Below are positions 11,624 through 25,223 of a DNA stretch of 64,000 nt, in pieces (the first letter of the stretch is position 1; the number at the start of each line of letters is the position of its first letter). This DNA is from Amoebidium appalachense. Its lineage: Eukaryota; Ichthyosporea. Both the position numbers and the translations under genes were made by a program. The notes beneath the pieces were generated by a model. It was not told the DNA's origin. It saw only the letters and a list, made by a program, of their open reading frames with translations, and made no database searches. Where the stretch lies: the NCBI GenBank assembly GCA_963693365.1, contig CAVNZM010000001.1, positions 20,026,001-20,090,000 on the forward strand, in the 5' to 3' direction.

Positions 11624-12261
11624 CAATACCATTTATTGTAGCATCCGTTGTTCAGGAGTGTCCACAGGGGGCACCCACTATTTCAATCACCCTCACTTCC
11701 TCCCCCCGCCCCCTCGGGTCCCTTCCCTTCTTCCCCCCGCCCCCACCCCCACCCCCCCCCCCCCCCCCTGCCTCCCTTCCCTTCCGCCCCACCCCCCTCC
11801 CCCCTCACTCCCCCCCCCCCCCTCCCCCCCCCCCCCCTGCCGCCACCCGCCGCTCGCCCCGGAGTCGTGGCTCCTGGTGTCAGCAACCCCTCTGGTCCCT
11901 CGACACAATAACATTCCACCACTAACCCATTCCCGTTCCCTCACGACTCCCCACCCCCACACTTGCCCACATGCCCCTCCCCCCTTCCCCCCCCCCCCCC
12001 CCCCCCCCACCCACGCGCACACACACACAACACCCCCACAGATCCAGAGTATTTCGACCACATCTTCATCATGTCATACGACATGTACGGCGCATGGGAG
12101 CCCGTCGCTCGTCCACACACAGCCCTCCGCCCACCACCCTTCATCACGCAATACAACGAGACCGCAGACAAGATGTTTTTAGTTCAGAGGGGGGTTCAAG
12201 AATGGGTTAATTTTGGTGCCCCCCCAAGCAAGGTTGTTCTTGGGCTTGGCACATATGGGCG

Positions 12262-14133
12262 GTGTGTATATCTGCAAAACAACACCCTCCCCCTGGCCCA
12301 GACCAACCCCTCTCGTTTCCATGCAAAGGGAACTCTTCCCCCCCCCCCCCCCCCCTCCCCCCCCACACCTCCCGGCTTCCCACGGCCAACTTTCCATGCA
12401 AAAGGAACCATTCCCCGGCTTCCCGGGCCCAACCCAACTTTCCCTCACTCTCAATAAATTCACACCTCCTTCCTTTTCCGTTATCCCGGCATCCGAGTCT
12501 TTTCCATTTTTCTCATGCCCCTCAGTTTCAACAGTTCTCGTGGCAAATTTGCATTCTGGGACTGCCCCCCCCCTTCCCCCCCCCCTCTGACGGTCAACAC
12601 TCAGATAAAAAATGGGAAGTTTTTGTTCTTGGTTGTATAGGTGGCTACGCACGATCCCCAGGAATTCCAAATTGTTTTAAAAAAAAAAAGGTTACACATA
12701 TGTATGTAGCATGTAAATAGGGAGAAAAAAGACCTCGCCAGACTGGAAAAAGTTTAATTAAATATTAAATTAATTATATTGGATTATATTTGGATTAGAT
12801 TTTGATCTATTGCTGCTGTTACTTGGCTTGGTCGAGGCCTTAGTTTACTCTCTGAGAGTCTAACTATATTGGAAACCAGCAGAAATATGAGTAGCCCCCC
12901 AAGCATATACTGTAAGTTAGTTTTGGGGTACTTTCTTCCTTAGTGCAGGCCGCCAATCAACTGAATTGCTTTTATTCCTCATAGTGTGATTGGCTGTATG
13001 GGAAGCTTGTCATCTAAGGAATCCATGAACTATAAAATATGATCATTATTCCCGGCCATTCTGCGCGATATTCTGGTTTTAGGTGGTAGCCACATAAGAA
13101 CTACAACACTGCACCATCACGGGCGCGATGACACTGGAACACTAGCATCCTATAATTATTTCTTTTCTGTTTTTGATTATAAAAATCACATTAGTACGCC
13201 CCCCACATAGATTACGAAGCTGCTTAATTAGTTATGCTCCTGCTTCATATTGCAATGGCATGGTCACTTCCAAACGTTTCTGAAATGTTAACCGGGAACC
13301 CAATTTGTATTTCTCACCCTGTTTGATCGTTTTCGGCTGTGCTCAACCGTGCGCTCAAAGGAAACATAGCATGGGATAGGTCGACCACTCGAGAAAGCAA
13401 GCGTTTTGTGAGGCAAATAGCACCTTGAGTTCACTTGATAACACACAGACAAAGGATAACATCCAGGATTAGAGATTGCCTAAAGGTAACACCCTGTCGC
13501 TTCCTTCACTTTTATTGTGTTCCATTATGTGATAGTACTTTAAAAGTTAGGCGATGTAGTTTAGCTGATCGCAAGGGAGTTGGTGGACTAAGCAGCCAAC
13601 AGCACTGCCGTGTGAGCGCATGTACCGCAACCGGTAACCTAGATTCTGATTGTCCTCAGTTTTTTTTTAGACGGTGGTTGTTAAATTCTTTTTTGCAATA
13701 GTTGAAATACCTGCAAATCTGTTTAAACAGGGGGAAGAAACGCAGGAACTGTGCTTTTGATCAGAGGCTACCGTTCTTGTCTCTGTAGTTTGTTAACGAA
13801 TCACACCTGGTTCTTCTTTTACTTTGCGACCGCGTTACACATCCTCATTCCCGCCTTATTAGCAGACGGGCTTCCTCGTTTTCTCGGTGCAACATCTTTC
13901 CTCCCCTCTCTCTCCGACTCCGCACTGCCCCATCAAATCTTTCCTACCCATGGTTCTCATCCGTGCATCATTACCTTATTTCTCACCCACTCCCTGCTGG
14001 CCCATCTTTCCCTACCACCCCGAAAGCCTCCTACATACGTGCGCATCTACATCCTTGCTCTATGTTCACCTGACCGTTGTGTAATTCCCTTCAGCACATA
14101 CACTATACCTCAGCACCTCTTGCCCACCACACC
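12262..14133. other. intergenic region between the GH18 and deacetylase genes
   Basis: 12340-12600 is C-rich. 12690-13750 is AT-richer ordinary DNA without a coding signal. No GH18 C-terminal motif (WxGYDD or similar) was found. 13750-14133 probably includes the deacetylase promoter and 5' UTR; no clear TATA box was seen. Confidence 0.5.
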
Positions 14134-14551
14134 ATGGGTGGGTTACGTCACTATGTGACCTGTGCAGCCACTGTCTTGCTGTCGGCCTCACAGGCCCACA
14201 GTTGGGGGCCGGCCAATGGTAACGGCACACTGGGCCTGAAGACACTCATATTGTCTAAGTCAGGGCGTGATCTCGTCATCCCAAGGCTGGTGGTGGTGAG
14301 TACTGTGTACACAAATGAACACACACGCACTAAAAAACAGGCACACACACTTCCCCCGCCCCCCTCCGTCCCCCCCCCCCCCCCCCTCCCCCTTCCCCTC
14401 AGCCTCCTTTCCAAGGAATATGCATGATGAAAGCGCGCAAGTATATTCAATACTCAGCACACACACGCGCGCACGCACACAGCCACACGGGCCTGCACCT
14501 GCAAGCATCCACACAAGCACGTTTGCTAAGCACACGTCGTACAGGCACGCC

Positions 14552-14612
<61 letters not shown>

Positions 14613-17600
14613 GTACAAGTGTGTGCGGGGGGTGCAGTCACGCAACCAACACACATACACACTTGCGCTTGCACACCCACACACACGTACAAAGAAGCTA
14701 GATGCCCCAGCAATCGTGTGTCTTTGCTTCATCGTTCTCAACCAAACACCCAAACATCTTTAACCTCCCCTTGAACTCTTGTTCCCCTTTCCCCTGCAGG
14801 ATGGATTCGACAGTGTATGGGCCAGCAGCAGCACTCTCCCCTCCAACAAAACAAACGAGTACCAGACAGTGGTCGTGGCGCACAAGTATGCACACACACA
14901 TACACATACATGTGTACAGTACGGGCACACGTGCACACTTGCACTATACACACACACAGTCGCATTCTCTCCAAGCTCCCCCAATCCCCTCTATATATCC
15001 TACTCCCTAGCCCCCCCCCCCCCCCCTCCCCCTCTTTGATGCACTTGGAGGCATGTCCACACTGTCTCCCACCATCTCATCTCAAACGTAGACACACGGG
15101 TGCACAACACTGTGTTGCACTTGCAAACATAGACCCATATGCACATATCTTAACACCCTTGTGCATGCATTGTGGACCGTAGCATGCATATGTATGCTTG
15201 CGTGTGCCCGTATACACCCAACCAATTGCAGCACACAAGCGATGTGCATTTATGCGCATATATATATATATGGCATGTAGACATGCATTTTGCACGCACA
15301 AACACTAGCTTGATGCCCCCCCCCCCCCCCCCCCCCCCAATAATAATAATAATAATAATAAATAAAAATAAAAATAAAAATAAAATAAAAATGAAAGAAT
15401 AACAAAAATAAATCAAAAATAAAATTAGAGAGAACATGCATATGCACCCAATCGCGTGCCCACATACGCGTGCGTGCGCGAGCGCACACGCACACACACC
15501 TTCTAAATACGGTTTCGGCTCGAGATTTGTGTATCCAATCGGATGTGTGTTTTGGAAAAATGGTGTGGGCAGGGCGCGGGCGGGAAGGGGGGAGGGGAGG
15601 GGGGGGGGGGGGGGGGGGGGGGGCGGGGGTCTCAAGGGATTGGGTACTAAAGAGAGAAGATTTACGATCATACGAACAGGGAAGGAAAATAGGAAAATTA
15701 GGAGAGGATGTGTTGAATTTTGGTTCGACTACCAAAGCAATGGGCACCAGTCCTTACAACATTTATTCACCGCACAAGTGACAAACCCTCACCCGTTTTG
15801 GCAACAAGGAACGAATTTACACAGAGATAAGCACATACTAACAGGCACACCCACAGCCAGCTCAACACAGCCGAGCAAGAGCAACTGCGCAGCTATGGCC
15901 GCAGCTCAGGTGCCCGCATCGTCTACCTTAACCCCACCGTGGAGCAGATGAAAGGCGTGACAGCCACCAATTCATCCGGTATCATCCCCTCCCCCCGCCT
16001 CCCCCCTCCCCCCTCTCCCCCCCCTGCGCCCTCTCGCGCCCATATATTCTTGTATGTGTTTTGGGGTTGTTTTTGTTGGCTTCTGTTTTTTGAATTATTT
16101 CAGTCTTTTTGTGTTTCCCCTGATAACGACTAAGCCTGCACTTCACGATTTTACACACAGGACTCAATAATATGTTCATTCTAGGATCAGTTAGTGCCAC
16201 ATATAGCTAAAGCCAATCCATATATGGGCAAAGCCAACCCATGTAAAGGCAAAGAAATCATGTCGTCGGGCGTGGCCGTGATCTGTGACGGCCATACTGA
16301 CGTGATATTGACATCTTAGCGCCTAATACCAGCATCAAGCACATTGTTGTCTTCCTCCTACTCCCCCCTTTGAAGCCGCCCCCTTCTCTCTGGTGAGGAA
16401 AAAAAGAAAAGAAAAAAAACCCACTCACCAGCATATGCTTGTAAACGCATATGCTAGAAGGTGCTACATGCACAGGCAGTGGATTCCTTCTTTTTTTTGT
16501 CTTTGCCGGAACTCGAGGCGACCATGTGCCACACACGCTCTACATAAAACATCTTCGGCCACACCATTCATACAGACGAGCACAAGCACACACAAGAACA
16601 GCACTGTTACGCACACGGGTACATCACACTTGACACAACCACACACAATAACACAACAAAACTCTATGCACTTCTCATGCACTCGCAACATCATTTCTCC
16701 CTCCCTCCCTTTCCTCTGCTTTTCTCTTTCCCTGAGACTTTGTCCTTTGCACCTCATCCTCACCCCCCCCCCCCCCCCCCCCCCCCCCGCCTGCAGGCAA
16801 GTACATTGTGTGGGATACGAGTGATGCGGCTAAGCAGATTGCCGACATTCTTAATACAGACACAGCCTATGACGTATGCGTCCCCCCCTTAACCCCCCCC
16901 CCCCCCCCCCCCCCCTCTCCCCGGCCGTCTGCCCCCCAAAACCTTCCCCCGTTCCGCGGCTCCCCCTTTCCTTTCACTTCGAGAACAGTTTCTGTGTTGT
17001 CCGAGACAAAGCACATTGGATGTCATCTTATCACGCTCGAACACGAGTGTTCGGGCGGTGTATCTGCATTCCGATACACTAACATGATCCGGGTGATATT
17101 TGCATTGCGATACACTAACATGATCCGGGTGATGTTTGCATTGCGATATACTAACATGATCCGGGTGGTATTTGCATTGCGATACACTGACATGATCCGG
17201 GTGGTATTTGCATTGCGATACACTGACATGATCGGGGTGGTATTTGCATTGCGATACACTAACATGATCCGGGTGGTATTTGCATTGCGATACACTAACA
17301 TGATCCGGGTGGTATTTGCATTGCGATACACTAACATGATCCGGGTGGTATTTGCATTGCGATACACTAACATGATCCGGGTGGTATTTGCGTCATGATA
17401 TACTAGCACGGCCAGGTGATTTATTAACATTGTCATACACTAACATGGCCCAGGTGGTATATCTGCGTTGTGGTGTATTAATTAAAATGATCCAGGTGAT
17501 ATACAAACATTGGGATCCATTTGCATTATAATATACTAGCATGGCCCGGTGATGTTATACGGAACCGGCATACGGTCAACAAAGTCTTTTTTCCCTTCTG

Positions 17601-18046
17601 AATCCATTATTCACGTGTTGTTTAGTGTGTTTCCAGTGCATGATAGAACCACAACATTCATGACATTTTCTGAAAGTTCACGCAAATATCCCCCCCCCCC
17701 CCCCCCTACCCCCTACCCCCTTTCCCCAGGCCACCAACACCAGCGCATTGAACCCCAAGGGGGTGACTGCCAGTGGAAATTCAGCCGCGGCATTCCTCCG
17801 CTACAGCGACACTGCCTCTCGTATGTTCCCATATGCTTTTGTTTTTATTCCTGCCGTGCTCCCTACCACCACCACAAAAAAAGAGTTGAAAGCAAGAATA
17901 GCGACAGAGCAAAACATTGAAAACTCACCCTCATACAGTTGGGTGGTGTGCCCTTTGTAGCCCTTCTCTACTTTGTCCTTTCTCACTGGGTCTACCTTGG
18001 TCTTTGTGCACCTGTTAGGTTCAACCTCCTCCTCCCCCCCCCCCCC

Positions 18047-18084
<38 letters not shown>

Positions 18085-18496
18085 TAGCTATTCATGTTCA
18101 ATGACTCTATCCGGAACCTTTTTTCGTTTTCGTTTAGTTCTTTTATTTTTCTTCTTGCCCGCTGCCTTTGTGGTCGATAGCACTGCACAAAGGTATAAAC
18201 AATGTTTTCATCTTCTGTGTTTCCGTTTAGCGATGGACACACTGTTGTTCTGCTCACACACACGCACGCGCATATTTGGCCACATGCGTGCGCACGTGTG
18301 CATGCAGTTCTCTCTCTGCATGCGTGCCTGTACATGTGCCTTCATTTGCACGTGACGATGCACGTGCACACACGTTTCTGTGCACGTGTGCATGTGCGTG
18401 TCACCACTTGCTCACACGTGTCTCCTCAGCCTCCAGCTCTGGGTCGATTGCTGCTTTCGTCAACACAGATGGTGCCTTGGAGGTTGATCCCCCCCC

Positions 18497-18527
<31 letters not shown>

Positions 18528-19275
18528 ACATACACACATACACATACGCACACATTCCCCGTTGACAGAGGCGCACACACGCACATGCGCACGACCATGC
18601 CCTGCTCTATTGTCCTTTAAGGGTCGGTGTTTTTGCATGTTGTGCTTCAAGTTCCTGTCTTTGAGATATGGGTTACAGAGATTTTTTGTTGTTTTCTTCT
18701 TTTGAGTATGTGTGTGCGTTTTTGGCGTTCTGTATTTGTGTGTTTGTGTTTGGTTTGTGTGTGTGGTGGTCGCGAGGCGGTTGAAGGGGATGGGGAGGGG
18801 GGGGGGGCGGACGGGAAGGGGGGGGGGGGGGAAGAAAGCACACATCATTTCTTGACCTGTTCATGGTGTTACTCTAAATGAAAAGACATGCAGCCACTGA
18901 CATACATGCATGGCGGCAGGAGATGTATTTTACGTTTGATGCCGGGGCACATGAGATGAACTTCTCCCAGCCATTTACTGGCCGCGATGACCCAAACCTG
19001 ACCCGGGTATGTGCCCTATTGTGCTGTTTACTGCCCTTCGCTCCCCTATATTCCCCTTTGCTGATGCCGTAACCTCCCCCCTCCCCTCCGGCTTGCATGC
19101 AAACAGAGAGAAGAAACACACGGGTAGAAATCAGACCCAAGAAGACCCACACACCACCTACATCTTTTCTGTAGGTTCACCCATTCAGCGACACAGCCCC
19201 CCCTTCCATCCCCCCCCCCCCCCCCCCCCCCCTCCCTCCCCCCCCCTCGGCCCATCACACGCACACACATACATG

Positions 19276-19309
<34 letters not shown>

Positions 19310-20382
19310 GCCACACACATGCACGCGCGTACACACAGACACATTATCATCTCCAACCAGACGTGCGCCGCCTGGTGGTGTATTCACAAAGTTTTCATCT
19401 GTGCATGCCATTCTATTGATTGCCATACATGCTCTTGATTGTTTTGTTTTCTATTGTCTATACGCCACCCTAACCGCCTCCCTTTTCCTCTACATCTCCC
19501 CTCCAACCCCCCCCCCCCCCCCCCCCCCCCCCCGGCACACACACCTACATGCAAACAGTACGGCACCTTCACCGAGGCCAACCTTGCCCTGGGCACTGTG
19601 TGGTTCGTGTGGGGCACGAGGGGGATCTATCTCGGAAATCGGCGGCTATATTTACACATGCAGGTCGATGATTGGTTCATCAACACGGAGCTGACCAATG
19701 CAGTAACAGACCAAGAGAAGAATTTCAGGTTGGATCCCCACACAATCCTTGAACCCCCCCCCCCCTCCCTCCCCCCCCCCCCCACCCTCTCCCCCCGTCC
19801 TACGCATACCTCTGTTGTCTTCGTTTCTTGTGGTTTTTGAATGCACACTTCTCAACACGTGCCCCTCCCCCCCCCTCTCGGCGCTCCCCCGGGTCTCCGT
19901 GCTAGTGTGTAAGGTAACGACTTTGCATCTTGTCGGATTCATGTTCAACAGCTGTCATATCAGAATGGGTGTGTATCCCTCTTCTGCTGTATCACAAGGC
20001 ATTGATATCCCCTTCTATACAGATATCAAACTACAAGAATCACTGCAACTCACCCACATTGAGCCATACCCTCCCACTCATACCTTCCCTACAGACTACC
20101 AATTATCTACTGCATAAGCCACATCATACTCGTGATATATGTGGTTTGAAGTGTTATCCATGGAATTTCGAGTTATCTCTACTCACGTGTATCCCACACT
20201 CCAGAATTGACGAAGCCGACTGCAATTTTGTTGTGGAAACACAGAAGGCACTGACCAGTATGCTCCCCAATGGATCGGATATCACCTTTGAGATGGCATT
20301 TAACGGCATGGGATATGCACAGGTGAATTTTCCACGTGTGTTGGTTTGTGTTCTCAGAATACCATGATAGTGTGGTGGTGGT

Positions 20383-20444
<62 letters not shown>

Positions 20445-21279
20445 TGAACTTGTGCGTGTACGTGTACGTGTGTGTAGGTGTTGAGTTTTGAGTCTGTGCA
20501 TGTCCGGGTGTTTGTGTGTGCGCTCTTGCTTGGGCGTGACCCCGCATTTCCTTACGACATATCTGGTTTCTTGTGGATGTGAACCATAAAAGGCTATATT
20601 CTAACAATTTTGGTTGGGTTTCAGTACAAGAACGAGGAGAAAGGCTTCGGTGTGGGGCTGACACCGTGCAGTGAAAAGATCAAAAATGACGTCAACTGGG
20701 TGAGCCACACGTGGAGCCACAAGCATCTGGACTGGAAGGAGGGCTGGGAGTGCAAGGACCAGGAGGGTAGGTTATAGGTTATCTCGCCCGTGTATATCTA
20801 CCTGTATATCTGCATGTATACCTGCATAATTTTCTGCATGTATATCTGCCTGCCTGCCTGCCACGGGATTATCTTTTGTAAGGCTTGCTTAGCCCTCAGA
20901 ACCCAGTATGTACCAGAGAATGGAAAGGGTTCGGCAAGAGTGAAAGGGAAAGAGAGATAATGTACTGTTGCTACATCTGTTGCGTCAGATCTCCTGCTAC
21001 TATCTGCCCTATCTCTGCCGTCGTTGACTTTGTCCGTGTTTGTGGACCATCTCTTTCCGGTTTTCCTTTTCCTGTCTCTTCTTTTTTGTTTGTTGGGGGA
21101 AGGGGGGAGGGAGGCGGGAGGGGGAAGGGGAGGGTAGTTGTTTGCATATTTTGATCACCACACAGGGCACCCCAACAGATGCATCTGCAGCCCGCTTGTG
21201 TGGGTGTTGTGTTGTTCAATGTCTTCCCGTGAGCTTTACAATTAAAATCGTATGGCTGTGCAACACCTTTGACCCATGA

Positions 21280-21310
<31 letters not shown>

Positions 21311-21653
21311 ACCCCCTCCCCCCCTCCCCCTCCCTTCCCTCCCGTATTCTTGCAAATGAAGACACGTGCAAGGAGACTGCCGATCGCATTCGGGTCGAGC
21401 TCGATTGGAATGTGCGGTTGATGAAGGGGGAGGGGGTCGACCCCGACTCCTTGACATCCTTCAGAGGAGAGGGTATGCGTTCTTCCTCCCTTCCTCATCC
21501 TTCCCCCCCGACCCGTTCCCCCTTTCCCCGCCCCTTCCCCCCGCCTCCCCCCCTCCCCCCCCCTCATGCGTCCACCACCACCACCACCACCACACAGACA
21601 CACACACACTACCCATGCTCACACACAAAATCACGAAACCACTGACACACGTC

Positions 21654-21697
<44 letters not shown>

Positions 21698-21982
21698 ACC
21701 CCACCCACCCCCTTCCTGCTTCCTGCCAACTCCCTCCCCTTCCTGCCTACAAGGCACCACACCTACACAGCATTCTTATAGCCACCATACCATTCTAGTC
21801 ACCAACCGTTAATCAGTGTTTATCGTTGTCATGTTGACTGTCTTCAGCGCTTATCCCGTTCATTTTCATTTCCATCATTTCCTATCAGCCAAATGCGCAC
21901 CCATATCATGATTTAATCGACTCCCGATGCCTAAAACATATGTTCACTCGTCTAGACACACTTCTTACATGCCTTAGATTAT

Positions 21983-22029
<47 letters not shown>

Positions 22030-22349
22030 AATAGGTCGAAACTCGGGTACTGTGGATGACGTGGGCCCCCCTGAGGATGGGCTCTGCTTATTATGCATAC
22101 TCTTTATGTATGGCTTGCATTCTGCATCGTGTTATCCGTTTGTTCTTGTGTACTTCGTACTTTTTGACGCATTCAAACCCCCCCCCCCCCCCCCCTTCCC
22201 CACCACGTGTTGTTGTCTGCTGCCTATTGAATGCTTGTTACAATACTGTGCACTGCAGGTGGTGTCAATGGTTCTATTCATTACAGAAGGCTAAGTGCAT
22301 TTGGAGCTCCAACCTTACATCCCTTATCCCACACATGTGCACACACACA

Positions 22350-22394
<45 letters not shown>

Positions 22395-23074
22395 CATCCA
22401 CCCCCAAGGGCACCATGTTTGCCGACGACCCTGAGGGGTTGGCAAAGCGCTTCAGTGCAAAGTCTTTGGTTCCCCCTGAAATTTCCGGTTTGGTGCCGAA
22501 AGATTACAAAGTGGACAAGGGAAAGCCTAAGGAATACACCAAGGTAATACCTATAACCCCACAAGAGTCCTGGAATTTTTACTCTAGAGTATATAAAAAT
22601 CGAACCAGATGCATAATATTTCTTGTTTCTGTCCTGACCTATCATCCCCTTCTGCTCATACGTTTCCTAACATAACACCACTAAGGCTGTGTTTGCTGTG
22701 AATTGAATCCTATGATTATGTGAGATGCAACTTAAAGTCCTCCCCCCCCCCCCCCCCCCCCCCCATCCCCCCCGCTCTGCTTGTGACGCATGCTGGGCGC
22801 ATTGGTGATGTTGCATACTTAATATTTGCCTCATCGTGTATGTGTACTTCGTGCTGTATATTGCATTCAACCCCCCTTCCCTCTCCCCCCCGAGATGCTC
22901 AGCCTAATGTACATAGGTTCGTGTGCTTGGTTTAGTGTATTGGTCCATATGCTGCGCTCAGGTTTGTCGTCGCTCATCTTTGCACATCATGCTGTACAAT
23001 GTGCTGCCCCCCTTCCCCCCCCACCCCCTTCTCCCCTTCCACCACCACTACCATCCACCCTTTAACCACACCCT

Positions 23075-23124
<50 letters not shown>

Positions 23125-24119
23125 CGCATTTATGGCAATCCCCGCAACAAGGTTGCACTCGCGGTCCTAAAGTCTAGGGGGATCAAATATGTCGTTGGTG
23201 ACGATTCCAGGTAAACCCCCCCCCCCCCCCCCCCCCCAAACGGCTCGCCCGCCCGCCTGCCTGCCCACCCTCTCTTAGACAAGGGATGTCACACAAACAC
23301 ACACGGCATCTCTCTTACATACACACCAGTGTTCTTTGTATACACAAGCCCACCTCTCTCTGTGCATACACACCTCTTTCAGCTGCATGTTTTTTTTTTA
23401 CTTTCGGATACGGGCCAGCCCTCATATTGCAATGACCGGATATCTCTCCGGACTGTGTACGAGCGTGTACGTGGTTGGTTGCATTTTTGTTCTTTCCTTC
23501 CGGTCTGTACCTTGCGAACCAATTAGGTATCATGTTCCAACCCGGGTCCCCGTACCAATCCCCCCCAATTCTCTTTGTCGTATATCCCTTTGCCACTCAT
23601 CGCCCACTCGCGTCCGCTCCTCCCAAACACACCTATATCCCTCCTTGCATTCCAACACGTATGCTCACATCCCCCCCCCCCCTTCTTCCCTCACCCCGCG
23701 GACACAGACCCGAGCTTCTCTCTGAGAAGAACAACCTTCCTCTTGTGACCAATGCCGATCGTTGGGGTGTGGCCGGGATTACGATCCTCAATCGGCATGC
23801 CACAAACGTGGATTACGGCGACTCCCTGCCGGAGCACATGGTCTATAACTGGGGTGAGTGTGCCTGGGTGTTTGTTGGGTGTGATCGTTTCTGCGCGTGT
23901 TTGAAGGGTGTGTGTTCGTGTGTTTGGTACGAGTGTGTCCGTGTGTGTGTCGGGGGTGTGTTTGGGGTTAGTGTGTCTCTGTGTGTGTGTCTTTTTGTGC
24001 CTGGGACGAGTGTGTTTGTATGGGATTGGTTGACATTCAGGCACTAACCTGTAACACCCCACCTCCATTCAAACTGCACACAAACGCACACACATACATG
24101 CTCGCACACATGTATATAT

Positions 24120-24158
<39 letters not shown>

Positions 24159-25184
24159 TGTACACACAGACAAGTACAGCCTGTGTGTGACAGGCACCTC
24201 AGGCACACCCTGCAGTGAGTTTGTGCTGACCTACGAGAATGCAATGGACCGCGATGCAAAGCAGTGGCTTGCCTATCTGCTGTGGTACCAGCCATTCCCA
24301 TTCATGTTCCACCAGGTGAGTGTGCCCATTTTGCCCCCCCCCCCCCCCCCCCCCCCCCCGCAACCGGGCATGGTTGCGCTGTGTCGTGCATCTGGAAGCA
24401 CATACGCATTTTCCGCTGCACTGCATTAGTTTGCACACACATATTCACCGTTTTGCTCACCTTGCTTGCATAAGCAACCCTGCTCGTCTTTGATCAAGAC
24501 GGGTTGACCCTCCCGAGTTCAGTTGATGCTGCTGTCTGAGTTGGAGAGTCGTATATACGCGGGCTAAGGGGTCGAAACTCAAATGCAATGACTTGGGCCC
24601 TCCCTGAGGATGGGCTCTGCTTATGACGCATACTGTGCGCATGGCTGATGTTGTGAATGTTTGCCTTTGCATGTGTCCTTCGCGTATGCGTACTTCGTAC
24701 CGTGTTCCGCATTCAACCCCCCCCCCCCCCCCCCCCCCCCCCCAATTACCCCATTACTTTGCTTGCATGTCCCCCTGCCTTTGCAGACAGCAACGGCGGT
24801 GGCTAGCCACTTGTGTGTGTATGTGTTTGAAGACCTGGGGGTGGGGGGGGATGTTTGGTGTGGGTTAGGGGGGTGGGGGGGGAAGGGGGAGGGGGAAGGG
24901 AGGGTTGCACAGCATGTTTGGTTGTTTTGGTTGTGCTTGATAAATGTCTGAACCTAGGTTCGGACTGGAAGTGTGCGACAGAAGTGGCTACTGGCCACTT
25001 GTTCAGATAGTGGGGGGGGGGGGGGGGGGGGGGGAGGGAGGGGGGGGGGGGGGAGAGGACTGGGGGACATGTGATCTGATTTTGGTAGCTCGGCCCACTC
25101 CTATTCCTCTTGCATATACAAACAGGCACCGCGGCACACACGTATTTAACACACACATAAATGCACGTGCACGAAAACACACGC

Positions 25185-25223
<39 letters not shown>

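Larger units (their letters stand above)
8376..12261 (+). pseudogene. GH18 chitinase with N-terminal chitin-binding segment (disrupted)
   Basis: Family GH18 hydrolyses beta-1,4 GlcNAc polymers. Exons by motif: 8376-8412 (ETIYKSWGNGTH) and the start of 8831-8998 (YYSQGVDPSKDTTGNWKRVG) resemble a CBM5/12 chitin-binding module. 8831-8998 continues with barrel strand 1 (RVVGAYYTNWAQYR). 9352-9479 has LAPFEWND. 9887-10049 has GGWNFSKGT and the catalytic start FDGIDFDW. 11321-11512 begins with EYPAN, so DxxDxDxE is complete across the junction. 12042-12261 has FIMSYDMYGAWE and LGLGTYGR. Three one-base breaks are visible: near 9920, near 10001 and at the 12042 junction, where AK-I-PEYFDH needs one extra base. 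The strand-2 motif (INYAF) and everything after YGR are missing. This is a decaying copy or a badly sequenced gene, and chitinase ancestry is secure. Confidence 0.8.

Noticed and set aside
17071-17394. CRISPR-like array
   Set aside because: The 36-bp units abut with no variable spacers, no cas genes are present, and the setting is a eukaryotic intron.
17023-17436. 12-residue repeat protein
   Set aside because: Open frame is a by-product of a period divisible by three, in an intron between phase-compatible exons.
19362-19400. additional deacetylase exon after CATCTCCAACCAG
   Set aside because: Exons at 18920-19006 and 19559-19728 already join in phase 0 and match the family order without it.
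20090-20160. deacetylase exon after the CTACAG near 20095
   Set aside because: The acceptor at 20204 gives the codon AGA and the in-frame RIDEADC continuation. The earlier site breaks the family alignment.
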